DNA from: Zea mays
Taxonomy: Eukaryota > Streptophyta > Magnoliopsida > Poales > Poaceae
Assembly: GCF_902167145.1 (NCBI RefSeq)
Contig: NC_050104.1
Span: forward strand, 101,753,849 to 101,817,848
Direction of reading: 5' to 3'
Length of the DNA stretch: 64,000 nt
A program made the translations under genes and the position numbers. The notes beneath the pieces were generated by a model. That model saw nothing but the letters and a program-made list of their open reading frames with translations. It had not been told where the DNA came from and ran no database searches. How positions within the stretch are numbered: position 1 is the stretch's first letter; each line of letters opens with the position of its first letter. Positions 1 to 10,968 of this stretch are shown here, in pieces.

Positions 1-1
1 A

Positions 2-2097
2 ATTGAGGGCATGATCAGGCAGTGCCCAGTTTATTACGTCTCCGAAGTGCTAACACCATCCAAATATAACATGACGGAACTGGAGAAGATTGCCTATGCG
101 GTTGTTATATCTTCGCGCAAATTGCGCCATTATTTTGAAGCATTCAAGGTCCGGGTCACCTCAGATAGGGGACTAGGTGAATTGTTCAGAAACCCGGAGG
201 CGTCGGTCAGGATTGCGAAGTGGGCGGCCGAACTCTCCGGCTACCACATCAATTTCGAGCCCATGACAGCCATCAAGTCACAAGTCCTGGCAGACTTCGT
301 CGTCGACTGGACTGGGCCAATAACACAGCCGGACCCATCCGCAGAGAAGGCTTGGACGATCCACTGCGACGGCGCATGGTGCCATGCGGGGGCAGACGCC
401 GCTGCAGTCATCACCTCACCCGCCAGGGTCAAGCACCGATACGCGGCACGCCTCAGCTTCGCTCTGGAATCTAACAGATGCACAAACAACATAGCAGAAT
501 ACGAAGCAGTCATCCTCGGCCTCCACAAGCTGAGGGCCCTTGGTGTCACCACCTGCATTATCAGAACAGACTCCAAGGTAGTTGCCGGCCAAGTCGAGAA
601 AGACTATGCAACAAAGGACCCCGCACTTATGCAATACCTCGTGGCCATCCGAAGTCTAGAGAGACAATTCAAGGGATTCACCTTGCAGCATGTGGACCGG
701 GCCAAGAATGAAGAGGCCGACGCATTGGCCAAGGCTGCCGCCAGAGGCGAGTCCCTGCCCTCCGACGTGTTCTACCATGTTATCGGCACGCTAGCCGTCC
801 GGAGCCCCGAAGGGCTCCAAATAACCAATGACAGCGAGGGCCACCGCATAGTCAACCTTATTATGACCGAAGACTGGCGGGCACCAATAACCCTGTTCCT
901 ACAGGGGTACTACCACCCAACCGACATCAACGAGGCCAAGCGTCTCAAACATCGAAGCCGGGACTTCGCACTGATTGAGGGCCAACTCTACAAGAAAGGG
1001 GTCAGCCAGCCAATGCTTAAATGTGTCACCGAGACCGAAGGCGTCCAAATCCTGCACGAAGTCCACAGTGGTACTTGCAGCTCTCACGCAGGGCCAAGGG
1101 CCCTAGCCGCAAAGGTGATCCGCCAAGGTTTCTACTGGCCCGCAATGATCTGCGCCGCAAATCGGGTCATAAGGTCATGCGAAGCCTGCCAGAAGTTTTC
1201 TCCTCGATCAGGCAGCCCCTCGCAATTCACAAAACTGATCGCCCACACATGGCCTCTCCAGCGCTGGGGCCTGGACATCGTCAGGCCCCTGCCCACGGCT
1301 CAGGGGAACCTCAAGTTCACCTTCGTCGCTGTCGAGTACTTTACCAAATGGATCGAGGCGAGGGCTGTTTCCACAATAACATCAAAGACTGCACAGAAAT
1401 TCTTTTGGCAAAACATTGTTTGCTGCTTCGGAGTACCGTCCAAACTAACAGTTGACAACGGCAAGCAGTTTGACAGCCAAGACTTCAAGGATTTTTGCTT
1501 CTCCATTGGCACCAAGCTTGCCTTCGCCTCAGTATATCACCCGCAGTCCAACGGAGTTGTGGAACGCGCCAATGGAAAAATTTTCACAACTGTCAAAAAA
1601 ATGCTCCTCGACGAAAAAAGGGCAGGTGGGCCGATCTGTTACTCGAGGCGGTCTGGGCGCTAAACACGACTGAGTGCAGGGCGACTGGGTTCACCCCTTT
1701 CCGCCTTCTATATGGATCGGAGGCCATGACCCCACAAGAAATAAAACATGGGTCCCCGCGAACAGTTTCGTCAGCTGTCCCCGACATGGACGAACCCACT
1801 TCGAAGGATCTCATCGATGGAGACCGAGTCTTCGCTCTACAGGCTCTGAATAAATACCTAGCCCAGACAAAAGCATGGCGCGACCACGCAGTCATCCCGA
1901 GGGAATTCAGCGAAGGGGACCTCGTACTCGTCCGAACAGCTCGGACAGAGTCCAGGGGCAAGCTGGAGCCTAAGTGGGAGGGCCCTTTCATTGTCAAGAC
2001 GAAGGCCTCCCCCAGCGCATACAGGCTCGCAACGCAAAACGGCAAAGACCTGGAGCACTCCTGGAACATCGATAATCTCCGCAAATTTTTTGTTTGA
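2..2097 (+). pseudogene. pol: E1 pol C-terminal part: RNase H domains and integrase, one frameshift
   Basis: The frame is open from the window edge. It starts in the RT-linked RNase H tail (about the first 95 residues), then an archaeal-type RNase H (about 115-240, beginning near IHCDGAW). Next is the integrase zinc-binding HHCC module (His pair near nt 1065-1085, Cys pair near nt 1180-1192) and the catalytic core with its three acids: D in LDIV (nt ~1273), D in VDNG (nt ~1456) and E in VERANG (nt ~1562). The frame breaks in the A-run at 1614-1619, where one A too few moves it by one; the rest of integrase, from about WADLL to LRKFFV, continues in another frame to the stop at 2095-2097. The enzyme would process and insert the element's cDNA in the nucleus. 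With this frameshift the copy is probably inactive unless the base is an assembly error. Confidence 0.88.
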
Positions 2098-2330
2098 CTC
2101 ATCAGGGCCGGTTCGCCCTTGTAATTCGCAAAAACAATTTTATTCTGGCCCGCACTCTTTTCCTTTCGGGGGGTGAGGTTTTTAACGAGGCGGAGTCATG
2201 TAATATACAAGTGAAAAATCCCCCGCAAAAACCTACGTCGAAAAAGACCGCGCCGACGGTCTTCGACATTCGACCAATACAAAGTCACCGCGAGGCCCAG
2301 CGCTAGCTACCCTCGCGTGCGACAACTCCG

Positions 2331-2840
2331 CGCAAAAGTCGCCTAAGGGTGCAGCCGGACTAGCACAACAAGTGCGAAAAATCGAAGTCTTCTGCGAAAA
2401 CTATCCGTGCAAAAGTCGCCTAAGGGTGCAGCCGGATTAGCACAACAAGTGCGAAAAATCGAAGTCTTCGTGCAAAAGTCGCCTAAGGGTGCAGACGGAC
2501 TAGCACAACAAGTGCGAAAAATCGAAGTCTTCGTGCAAAAGTCGCCTAAGGGTGCAGCCGGACTAGCACAACAAGTGCGAAAAATCGAAGTCATCTGCGA
2601 AAACTGTCCGCGCAAAAGTCGCCTAAGGGTGCAGCCGGACTAGCACAACAAGTGCGAAAAATCGAAGTCTTCTGCGAAGACTATCCGTGCAAAAGTCGCC
2701 TAAGGGTGCAGCCGGATTAGCACAACAAGTGCGAAAAATCGAAGTCTTCGTGCAAAAGTCGCCTAAGGGTGCAGCCGGACTAGCACAACAAGTGCGAAGA
2801 CTATCCGTGCAACAGTCGCCTAAGGGTGCAGCCGAACCAA
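2331..2840 (+). repeat. E1 tandem array, 62-bp unit with an optional 15-bp extension, about 8 copies
   Basis: The core GTCGCCTAAGGGTGCAGC recurs at about 2338, 2418, 2481, 2543, 2621, 2698, 2761 and 2818. Spacing alternates between 62-63 and 77-78 bp because some units carry an extra segment around ACTATCCG. It lies between the pol stop and the antisense genes. Length-variable arrays here are common in Tat elements. Short ORFs through it on both strands are repeat artefacts. Confidence 0.9.
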
Positions 2841-3053
2841 GCTTAACAAGTGCGAAAAAGACTACACCAAACTGTCCGCGCAAAGACCGACTACATGCGC
2901 ACCAGACCAACATAACAAATACACCAGACCCAGTACGTAACGCCTTCGTGAGCATAGCCAAATGTGCGAAGGCACACAACCTCATCATACAAGCTATTAC
3001 ATATGTACAAGCGAGGGCATCACACTTTACATCGGCTCAACCTTCGGAATAAT

Positions 3054-3449
3054 TCACATCTCGCTATAGTTAAATAGCATTATCCTCAGCTCCTCACCCG
3101 CAAAAAGACTTTGCAGCTCCCCCTCACCTGCACTCACAGCGGCCGGCAAGGACAACAGTTCCTGCCTGCCAGCCCTACTCACACGAAGCCGACCGCCGTC
3201 CGCCTCACTCACTCTACGCTTCGCAACCGCCCTTCGCCGCCTACGCCCAACACTCGGACCAGGCACAACTTCAGCATCCGTAGCATGCGGCGAAGCCTCC
3301 GCCGCTGCCACATCCAAGGCCGCAAAGTAGTCCAAGTCCTCATCCGACGACTCTTCGGTCCAATCAACCGAGCTCCCAGAGTCACCAAAATCAGAAAACT
3401 TAGATGCAGACTCATCCGATTTATTCCCATCATCCACGGTCGAAGCCAT
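3054..3449 (-). CDS. E1 small antisense ORF encoding an acidic protein, unknown function
   Basis: An uninterrupted 131-codon frame starts at the ATG at 3449-3447 (MASTVDDGNKSDE). The N-terminal half is rich in Ser, Asp and Glu; a basic run (GRRRRRAVAKRR) follows. No domain recognised. It lies downstream of the larger antisense gene on the same strand, about 105 nt after its stop, so it could be a second cistron, a 3' exon of an alternative transcript or a separate gene. It is antisense to E1. The clean frame argues for recent constraint or recent insertion, but coding status is uncertain. Confidence 0.45.
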   Translation of the reverse strand: MASTVDDGNKSDESASKFSDFGDSGSSVDWTEESSDEDLDYFAALDVAAAEASPHATDAEVVPGPSVGRRRRRAVAKRRVSEADGGRLRVSRAGRQELLSLPAAVSAGEGELQSLFAGEELRIMLFNYSEM

Positions 3450-3554
3450 CAAAAAATTAGCAGGTGCGGTTGCGTGCGCAGGCCCAAAATCTTGAACCTA
3501 CGCAGCAACCAAGGTTCAGCAACATATCCAAAATTCCCTAACTACCCACACCCA

Positions 3555-6500
3555 CTAAGCCACCTGCGAAGGCCCAGCCGTCACGGGATCCTCCGCTGCC
3601 GGCTCCGCCGCCATCTTCACAGGATCCTCAGCCCTCGGCGTGGCAGTTGGCGACGGGCCTTCGCCGGCCGCAGTGGCTGCGGGGGCATCGGGAACGCCTT
3701 CGACGGTTTCCGGGGGCGGCTCCGGGGCGGTTTCGGACGTAGCCGCCACCGGGTTCGACTCCGAGTCAGGCTGCGCGCTGTTCAAAGCCCCGAAGTCCTC
3801 CACCTTCTCGCCACGCGCCGCTTGAGACACAGCACACAGATTCAGCAAACCCACATACAACCCACATTCAACAAACACCAAACAAAAGCCAAACATTACC
3901 TGACCCCTCGCCGTCTCGGCCCGCTCCCTGACCACCTCCCAACCGTGGGGGCCCCACATCCGGTCGTAGAGGGCTCCCGCGGATTCCTTCACCACAGGGT
4001 CCTCAACCTTGTAAATATCACGCTCGAAATCCTCATCAGCTTGGTCGAAGACCTCATAGTGCCGGCACCCTTCGCGAGAGAGCGCGTTCATCGCCCCTTC
4101 GCAGGTGACCAAGGAGGCGTAGGACATAAACCCCTCCACGATGGCGGGGAGCGCCAGCAACTCCTCCTGTAGCCACTCGAGGCAGCGAAGTCCGGGCTCT
4201 CGGTCCGGTACTTCGAAGTCAGCGGTCCGCGCCCCAGCTCATGGTACGAATCCATAAGCTGTTTGCGTGTCCGCTCAGCTTCCGAGCGCGTCGAAGCCTC
4301 GACCCTCTCCACACGGGTCTGCAGAGCGTTGAGCCGCTCCTCCAATTCCTCGGCGCGCTGCCTGGCAAGACTGCCCTCCGCCCGCGCCAAATTGGCCTCC
4401 GCCTGCGCAGACTGCGCCTTGGCGAGGGCCTCATTAGCCTCCTTCCTCTCCTCCGCCAGTTGGCGCCGGAGGTCAGTCCTCTCACCCTCCAGCGCGGCCA
4501 CCTTATCCGCCAGCTTGCGGCACTTGCTGTCGGCGGCCGACTTTTCCTGGACGGCGTCAGCATGTTGCGCCCGAAGTCTCTCGACTTCGACAGACACAAC
4601 TGCTGTAAGGGCCCTCGACGCCGCGCGGTCTGCGAAGTCAGCCGCCTACAAGACACACATAAGACCACAGCCCCAACGAAGCCGGTAAAAACCGAAGTCT
4701 AGCTCAACGTACCTGACTTAATGCCTCCTTCAGCCGATGGGACACAGCGCCCGCCTCGTCCCTGACGGCAGTGAGTGCCGGAATCTCGCCACCGGCACTA
4801 AGAGCACTACCCTTCGCCCGGGGCACCACGGCAGCCGCCGCGGTCGCCGCGGCAGGCGGAACAACAGCAAGTTGGCATTCGTCCGACCCTGCGACGTATC
4901 AACAGATTAAAAAAAACTCTCGAGCCAACGACTTACCAACAAGATAATCTTCCACACTAATATCGGTGGCGAAGTAGGCAACACGCTTGCCCGGCGGCGG
5001 CAACTCTCGGGCCTTCACGGCTCCCGCCGGGACAGACTTGGTACCGCCGGCGGCAGCCGCCTTTGCAGCCTCCGGCGCCCTGCTGGACACAAGGGCGGCC
5101 GACTTCGCCACTAGCGGCGGCTGGCTACCGCCGGGGGCAGCAGCCTTCGCAGTCCCCCGCGGCCTCTTCGGCCTGGCCTCATGAAGCCTGACGACCGCCT
5201 GACGCTTCTGCTCAGCTCCCTGACGATCCTTGTCCATCACTGCCGACACAACAACAGCAATATTTCGCCCGTAAGGAAACACTCTCCAATCACGAACCAT
5301 GCGAGATGTAAAAAAGTCTTCGCCGGCCACGCGGGGGATAGGAACATTCTTAGGCCACCAACCCCCGGTAACCCTCAGCATCCGCGCCGAAGACTCCCGG
5401 AGCTCGGGCGAAGACATCCTTCCCCCCGGGGCCGCACATGTCCTCATCAATTCCCTAGCAAAACCATCAGAAACCCCCAGTCCTCCCATAGCAATACCTA
5501 GCTTCCTCTTCTTAGAGGATGGGGCGGCCGCCGGTGCGGGGTCGTCTCCAGTCTCTACTGCCGGCTTCTTCCCACGACGATCCACATCGTCTTGGCCGGG
5601 ATAACCGCCATACGGCAGACGGTTCAACTCGAAGACCCTGTTCAAGCGGTCATTAGACCCGCGTATATCCCAGCTACGCTGGCCCTCTGTCTTCGGCACG
5701 TACCGACCGACAATCCGCACCGCCCCATCCTCCGCCTCACACACAAAGGCGGCCGGATCGCGGCTACGCAGATCCAGTGTGAAGGCGGGACTTCGCACCA
5801 CCATCCCACCACGGGAAGGCATCTGGCGAGGGCATACTTCGCCCAGCGCCCAGCCATGCGCCAAAGGCCACACCCCATACGCCACAAACTCCTCAACCAA
5901 ATCGCGCCCGCTGCTCAGGCCGGCGGCACACCGAAGGGCCCCTTCGTCTGCATCCTCCTCCGCCACTTCAAACGGCGGGTATGCTGAGTAATAATGCAAG
6001 CACATCTTGGCCACGGGGAGCCCCGGATGGTCTTTGACTGTGCCCTCCGCAACGTAGAACCAAAACTCATGCCAGTTGCCCCACTTATTGCGGGCGCAAG
6101 GAACCAACTCAACTACCTCCATCGAGGTCTTGCCGGTCTTCGGCGTAAATGTACAGGACCCAAACTGGGTAACCTTATTTCCGATCATCCTTTTCTGCCA
6201 GTGCAGGCAATAGTACTTCGCGAAGACTTCGACTGATGGTTGTCCGCCGTACGAAGTCGTCGCCCAGACATACTTCGACAGAGCCACCACGGCATTCGGA
6301 GTCAGCTGATGGATCTGGATGTTAAATCTGCACAGGACTTCTCCCACAAATCGGTGCGCAGGCAGGCGAAGACCAGCGGCAAAGAACGCCTCAAACACAA
6401 CCAACTCGCCTTCCGGCTCGGGGACCTCCTCCATCCCCGGGACACGAGCGACTCCGCCGCCAAAGTAACAAAGCTGCTGCATATCTTGCACGCGGACAGA

Positions 6501-6632
6501 GGACATCCGCAACACACCAAAATCCACCGTATCGCCGGCGCGCAACTCCTCCGCCACCACAGTGCTCAGCGTCTCCTCAGACGACGCGTCGGCCGGCGGC
6601 GTAGCGGCAGCAGAAGAAGAAGAGGTCGGCAT
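3555..6632 (-). pseudogene. E1 antisense gene: gypsy-associated PF04195-like protein with coiled coil, spliced
   Basis: Start chosen at the ATG at 6632-6630 (MPTSSSSAAATPP), about 165 nt below a TATA box; an in-frame ATG at 6782 is only about 14 nt from that box. Exons: 6632-4937, 4888-4713 and 4645-3900, then 3820-3555. Introns 1 and 2 have GT-AG ends and agreeing phases. The exon 3/exon 4 junction does not agree in phase with the best donor, so it is uncertain. The N-terminal third (around FEAFFAAGLRLPAHRFV and LTPN) matches my memory of the 'putative gypsy type transposon' family PF04195. The middle is Ala/Pro/Lys-rich and exon 3 forms a long heptad coiled coil (about VEVERLRAQHADAVQEKS onward). 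A one-base insertion near 4226-4230 shifts frame within exon 3. Function unknown; such genes are described as additional ORFs of Tat elements. Confidence 0.7.
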
Positions 6633-6795
6633 CGCTACGTACCGTCGGCGGCGGCGGGCGGTCTGCTTCACACGGGCCAGATCTCCGGCGAACAAGAGCA
6701 AGGAGGGCAGACGAGCAGCAAGAGGTTGGAAAAGGCGGTTAGGGTTTTCGCAGAGCGCGGAAAGATAAAGTTCAAAACGCACCGCCCCCGTCCCC

Positions 6796-6802
6796 TTTTA
6801 TA
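6796..6802 (-). promoter_or_regulatory. TATA box of the E1 antisense gene
   Basis: TATAAAA on the minus strand (in GTGTATAAAAGGGG), about 165 nt upstream of the ATG at 6632 and about 170 nt inside the 3' LTR. Transcription would start near 6770 and run away from the LTR. No experimental support. Confidence 0.6.
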
Positions 6803-6969
6803 CACAGGGCGCGGCGCTTCGGGAAACCCGCAGTCCAGCAGTACGGTGTCAATCAACGGTCATGTCAAAAACCCCTGCGGAACCACTTCGAGCGAGGGCA
6901 GCTTCTCCGCCATCTAGAGACGTCTTCGGCACCAGATGACTTAGTCGAACTGGTCCCTCTGAGGGCAAA

Positions 6970-7447
6970 TGTTGGGGCGAAGGCGAAGACGCCACCCTTC
7001 GCTCGATGCCTTCGCCGTAATCGCTGGACCAACGGAGACAAGACAACGGGCAGGCTCACCCTTCGTCCCATACATCGCCGGACGAAGACCTGTGACGAGG
7101 TTGTCTCATCCTGCGACCTCGTCCAGCATGGAGGCCCACGTGTGATCCGACCCATTGTAACGGGCCCTGCGTGGCCGCCGCGCATTACGGGCCTAATTTG
7201 TAAAGGCATCTCTGTAATTACAGTCTGTAACCCCGCTTTATGGGAATATTCCGGGGATAACCTAGGTGTCTGAGGGCACATGCGTCCTTAACACAGGACG
7301 CTGGGCACTCAGATACCTATAAATACCCCCACACAGTGCCCTTGAGAGGCTAGATTAACAGAGCTTTTGCCATCTCGTGCGAGAACCCTGTTTACGTCAC
7401 TACACACCCCCGTTGGATCCCCTTGCGCCAGATTGCAAGTTCCAACA
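6970..7447 (+). repeat. E1 3' LTR (478 bp)
   Basis: Bounded by the inverted termini TGTTGG (6970) and CCAACA (ends 7447). The polypurine tract TCTGAGGGCAAA ends at 6969. A TATA box TATAAATA lies at 7318-7325. The sequence resembles maize cinful-zeon LTRs. The partner LTR is outside the window, so insertion age cannot be estimated. Confidence 0.88.
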
Positions 7448-9039
7448 GTGCCACCCACGGACTGACCTCCAACTCTACGGCCTTCTGCCCGTCCTTGCCT
7501 CTCGAGTGAGGGCATGGGCGAGGGCCTCATGGCAGCAGCATCCGCCCTGAGGTCATCGCTGCTGCTGTTCAGCCCCCCGGAGCAGAAGTCGTCGTCGTCG
7601 CTGCTGCTGGAGCGAGCGACGGTGAGCCGTTCATCGGTCTTCTGTTGCTCCGCAGGCCCCCCAATCGTGTGGGGTTGTTCGTACCTGCAGAGGTGGAACC
7701 GGGGTTCCGTTTGTAATGGCACTTTGAATGCCGTTTTTTTGTTCATTGTGGCTGTCGGGGCCTAAACATGTATGTATTTTCGGCGCGGAGCCGTGTTTTT
7801 TCCTCATTTTCGAGCACTAAGACTCGCCTGTTGGTTATCTGAACTGCTTCACCAAGCGTGAGTCACCTCGTGCGAAGGTGACGAGTGAGGTATCCGTATC
7901 CCGGAGGCGTAGGAGTCCCTCGGCTCGGTCGACCTTGCTGTCCGAGGCTTCTCTTGCTTAGTTAAAGGAACCCCTCGGCTGCTCTTCGATGAGCCGAAGC
8001 CGGGGGTAGCGGTGTCAGATCGAACAGAGGCTGAGTTGGCTTCGAAAAGAAGATTTGGTCGGCCGGAGCCTGGCCGGGTCGTCCGCTGGCGGGATTGACG
8101 CCGGAATTGAGTTGCCGAGGCCACGAGCCGGGCTGATGTCTTCGGGGGATAGCTGGTCGAGGCCTCGGGGTGGCCGGCCGAGCCGTCTGCTCGAGCCGGG
8201 TTCCTGGACAAGACCCTGGCGGCGATGGCCCGGGCGTGGTGCTGATGTCGTCCTTCAGAGTGGAGATCCTCCGACTGTTTCGCCGTCCGAGGCTAGGTCG
8301 GACCTCGTCGAAGGTGTAGTTGACGCCGAGGGTGCTGCTGCTCCCTTCAACTATCAAGATTCGAACCTGCAGGGTCGGATTATCTTGTAGTGTTTGTATG
8401 TTTTCTGCGGCCGCCGAGGCCCAAACATACCATCGTCGTGTTGTAAATCTGCGTTTCTTTTCCTCTTGTTTCGAGTGTCTGGACTTATTTATCGGTAACA
8501 GAATTGTTTGTGCGAGCGAGAGTTGCTTTTCACGGAAGGTGATGAGTGAGGTATCCGTATCCCGGAGGTGTAGGAATCCCTCGGCTCGGTCGGCCTTGCC
8601 GCTTACGCGCACTCTTACTCGTCCATAGGGTTCTGTCACCGACGCAGTCGAGAAGGCCCGAAAAATCATTCCAGCAGAGGAGCTTTCGAGCGTGAAGACT
8701 TGTTCGGTCCACGGAATCACTTATCCGAGCGCGAGTTACTTATCGCAGAAGGTGATGAGTGAGGTATCCGTATCCCGGAGGCGTAGTAGTCCCTCGGCTC
8801 GATCAGCCTTGGCTGCTTACGTGTACTCCATCGTTTTTAGGATCCACTTTCGAAGTAGTCGAAAAGCACGAAAGACATTCTAGCGAAAAAGATCTTTTTC
8901 TGAGGAAAATTTTGGCGCAGAGGGGGTTCCCCCCTTTTAGCCCCCGAGGGAGGGTTGGGCTTTGCCGAGGCAAGGCTGACCCTTCCTTGATGACTAAACT
9001 TTGCGTGGGAACAAGGCATACGAATGACTTGAAAGCATC
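7448..9039 (-). other. E2 3' internal region, no confident gene
   Basis: Homologous to 41168-42560 of E3. It holds three copies of a segment containing GAGTGAGGTATCCGTATCCC (near 7887, 8544 and 8759 on +). Read on the plus strand (antisense to E2) there is intron-like sequence: a donor GTGAGC near 7622 and a CTCCGCAG acceptor near 7657, followed by GCCCCCCAATC. It may be the 3' end of an antisense transcript whose 5' part was separated by E1. No recognisable protein. Confidence 0.5.
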
Positions 9040-10968
9040 TTAAGGGTAGAAACGACGTAGTTGTTGGATGTTCCAAGCGTTGTTGTAGACCTCGCCTTGA
9101 CTGTTGGCCAGCTTGTACGTCCCGGGCTTCAGAACTTTGGTGATGATGAACGGCCCTTCCCAGGGAGGCGTGAGCTTATGCCGCCCTCGGGCGTCTTGTC
9201 GCAGCCGAAGCACCAGGTCGCCCACCTGGAGGTCGCGGGACCGAACCCCTCGGGCGTGGTAGCGTCGCAGGGACTGCTGGTACCGCGCCGAGTGTAGTAA
9301 GGCCATGTCCCGAGCCTCTTCCAGCTGGTCTAGTGAGTCTTCTCGATTAGCTTGTTTGCTTTGGTCGGCATAGGCCCTCGTCCTCGGGGAACCGTATTCT
9401 AAGTCTGTGGGCAAGATGGCCTCGGCCCCATAGACTAGGAAGAACGGTGTGAAGCCCGTGGCTCGGCTCGGCGTTGTCCTCAGGCTCCAGATCATTGAGC
9501 GGAGTTCCTTCATCCAGTGCTTGTTGAACTTGTTGAGGTCGTTGTAGATCCGAGGCTTGAGTCCTTGCAGAATCATGCCGTTGTCACGTTCTACCTGCCC
9601 ATTTGTCATGGGGTGGGCCACGGCAGCCCAGTCCACCCGGATGTGGTGATCCTCGCAGAAGTCTAGGAACTTTCTGCCGGTGAACTGGGTGCCGTTGTCG
9701 GTGATGATGGAGTTCAGGACCCCAAAGCGATGGATGATGTTGGTGAAGAACGCCACCTCCTGTTCGGACCTGATGCTGTTTAGGGGTCGGACCTCGATCC
9801 ACTTGGAGAATTTGTCGATGGTGACCAGCAGGTGCGTGTAGCCCCCGGGTGCCTTCTGCAAGGGGCCGACTAGGTCCAGACCCCACACAGCAAACGGCCA
9901 GGTGATGGGTATGGTCTGCAGGGTCTGAGCAAGCAGGTGGGTCTGTCTTGCGTAGAACTGACACCCTTCGCAGGTGCGGACAATTCTAGTGGCGTCGGCC
10001 ACCGCCGTTGGCCAGTAGAAACCTTGTCGGAAGGCGTTTCCAACAAGGGTTCGAGGTGCTGCGTGATGGCCGCAAGCCCCCGAGTGTATCTCTTGTAGGA
10101 GCTCCTGACCTTCGGCGATGGAAATGCATCGCTGGAGGATGCCCGAGGGGCTGCGGTGGTAGAGCTCCTTCTCACCTCCCAGCAAGACGAACGACTTGGC
10201 GCGCCGCGCCAACCGCCGAGCTTCGGCTTGGTCGAGGGGTAGCTCTCCTCGGTGGAGATATTGCAGGTACGGGGTCTGCCAGTTTCGATTAGGCGTGACC
10301 CCGCTCCGCTCCTCCTCGATGCGCAGTGCCTCATCCTCGGGGGCCGAGGGTACCTTGGGCCGAGCCGAGGGTGCCTCGGGTTGAGCCGAGGGTGCCTTGG
10401 GCCGAGCCGAGGGTACCTCGGACCGTGCCGAGGGTACCTCGGACTGAGCCGAGGGTGCCTCGGGCTGGGCCGAGGCCTTCTCGGGCTCGGGCGTGTCGTC
10501 GGTCTTGACAGAGGGTTGATGCAGGTCTCGAGAGAAGACGTCCGGGGGAACCGTTGTTCGCCCCGAGGCTATTTTAGCCAGCTCGTCCGCAGTCTTGTTG
10601 TAGCGTCGGGCGATGTGGTTGAGCTCGAGCCCGTAGAACTTGTCTTTCAGGCGCCGAACCTCATCGCAGTATGCTTCCATCTTCGGGTCGCGGCAGTGGG
10701 AGTTCTTAATGACTTGGTTGATGACGAGCTGCGAGTCACCACGAGCGTCGAGGCGTCGGACCCCTAGCTCGATGGCGATGCGCAAACCGTTGACCAGAGC
10801 CTCATACTCAGCCACATTGTTGGACGCCGGGAAGTGGAGGCGTAGCACGTAGCGTAGGTGCTTCCCGAGGGGCGAGATGAAGAGCAGGCCTGCGCCTGCA
10901 CCTGTCTTCATCAGCGACCCATCGAAGAACATGGTCCAGAGTTTCGGTTGGATCGGAACTGTTGGGAG
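9040..10968 (-). pseudogene. pol: E2 pol: second RNase H and integrase
   Basis: Open for 630 codons to the stop at 9040. It starts around MFFDGSL with an archaeal-type RNase H (acidic residue in FFDGS, later RGDSQLV and HIARRYN). A linker of repeated Pro-Ser-Ala units at about 10340-10500 follows. Integrase has the zinc-binding HHCC set (HSGACGHH ... CEGCQ), then a core with D in GLDLVGP, D in TDNGTQF and E in QVERDNG, and a C-terminal GPF...GTYKL region ending LRRFYP. All catalytic residues are present. The frame is continuous with the RT segment upstream except for a TAG at 10969-10971, where E3 has CAG. Confidence 0.88.

Larger units (their letters stand above)
1..7447 (+). mobile_element. 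E1: 3' part of a Tat-lineage Ty3/gypsy LTR retrotransposon (cinful-zeon-like)
   Basis: Seen: the end of a pol frame, a tandem-repeat tract, antisense ORFs, a purine-rich tract (6958-6969) and a 478-bp LTR bounded by TGTTGG and CCAACA. The 5' LTR, gag, protease and RT lie left of the window. Known: an archaeal-type second RNase H and an antisense ORF between pol and the 3' LTR are typical of the Tat lineage. The LTR looks like maize cinful-zeon (recall, not searched). Inference: E1 inserted into the 3' region of E2, because E2 sequence resumes at 7448; GTGCC at 7448-7452 would be one target-site duplication copy. Confidence 0.85.

Noticed and set aside
2331..2990. Open frames in the E1 tandem array as a repeat protein
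   Set aside because: Open on both strands only because the unit length is often a multiple of three and lacks stops; no start context or conservation.
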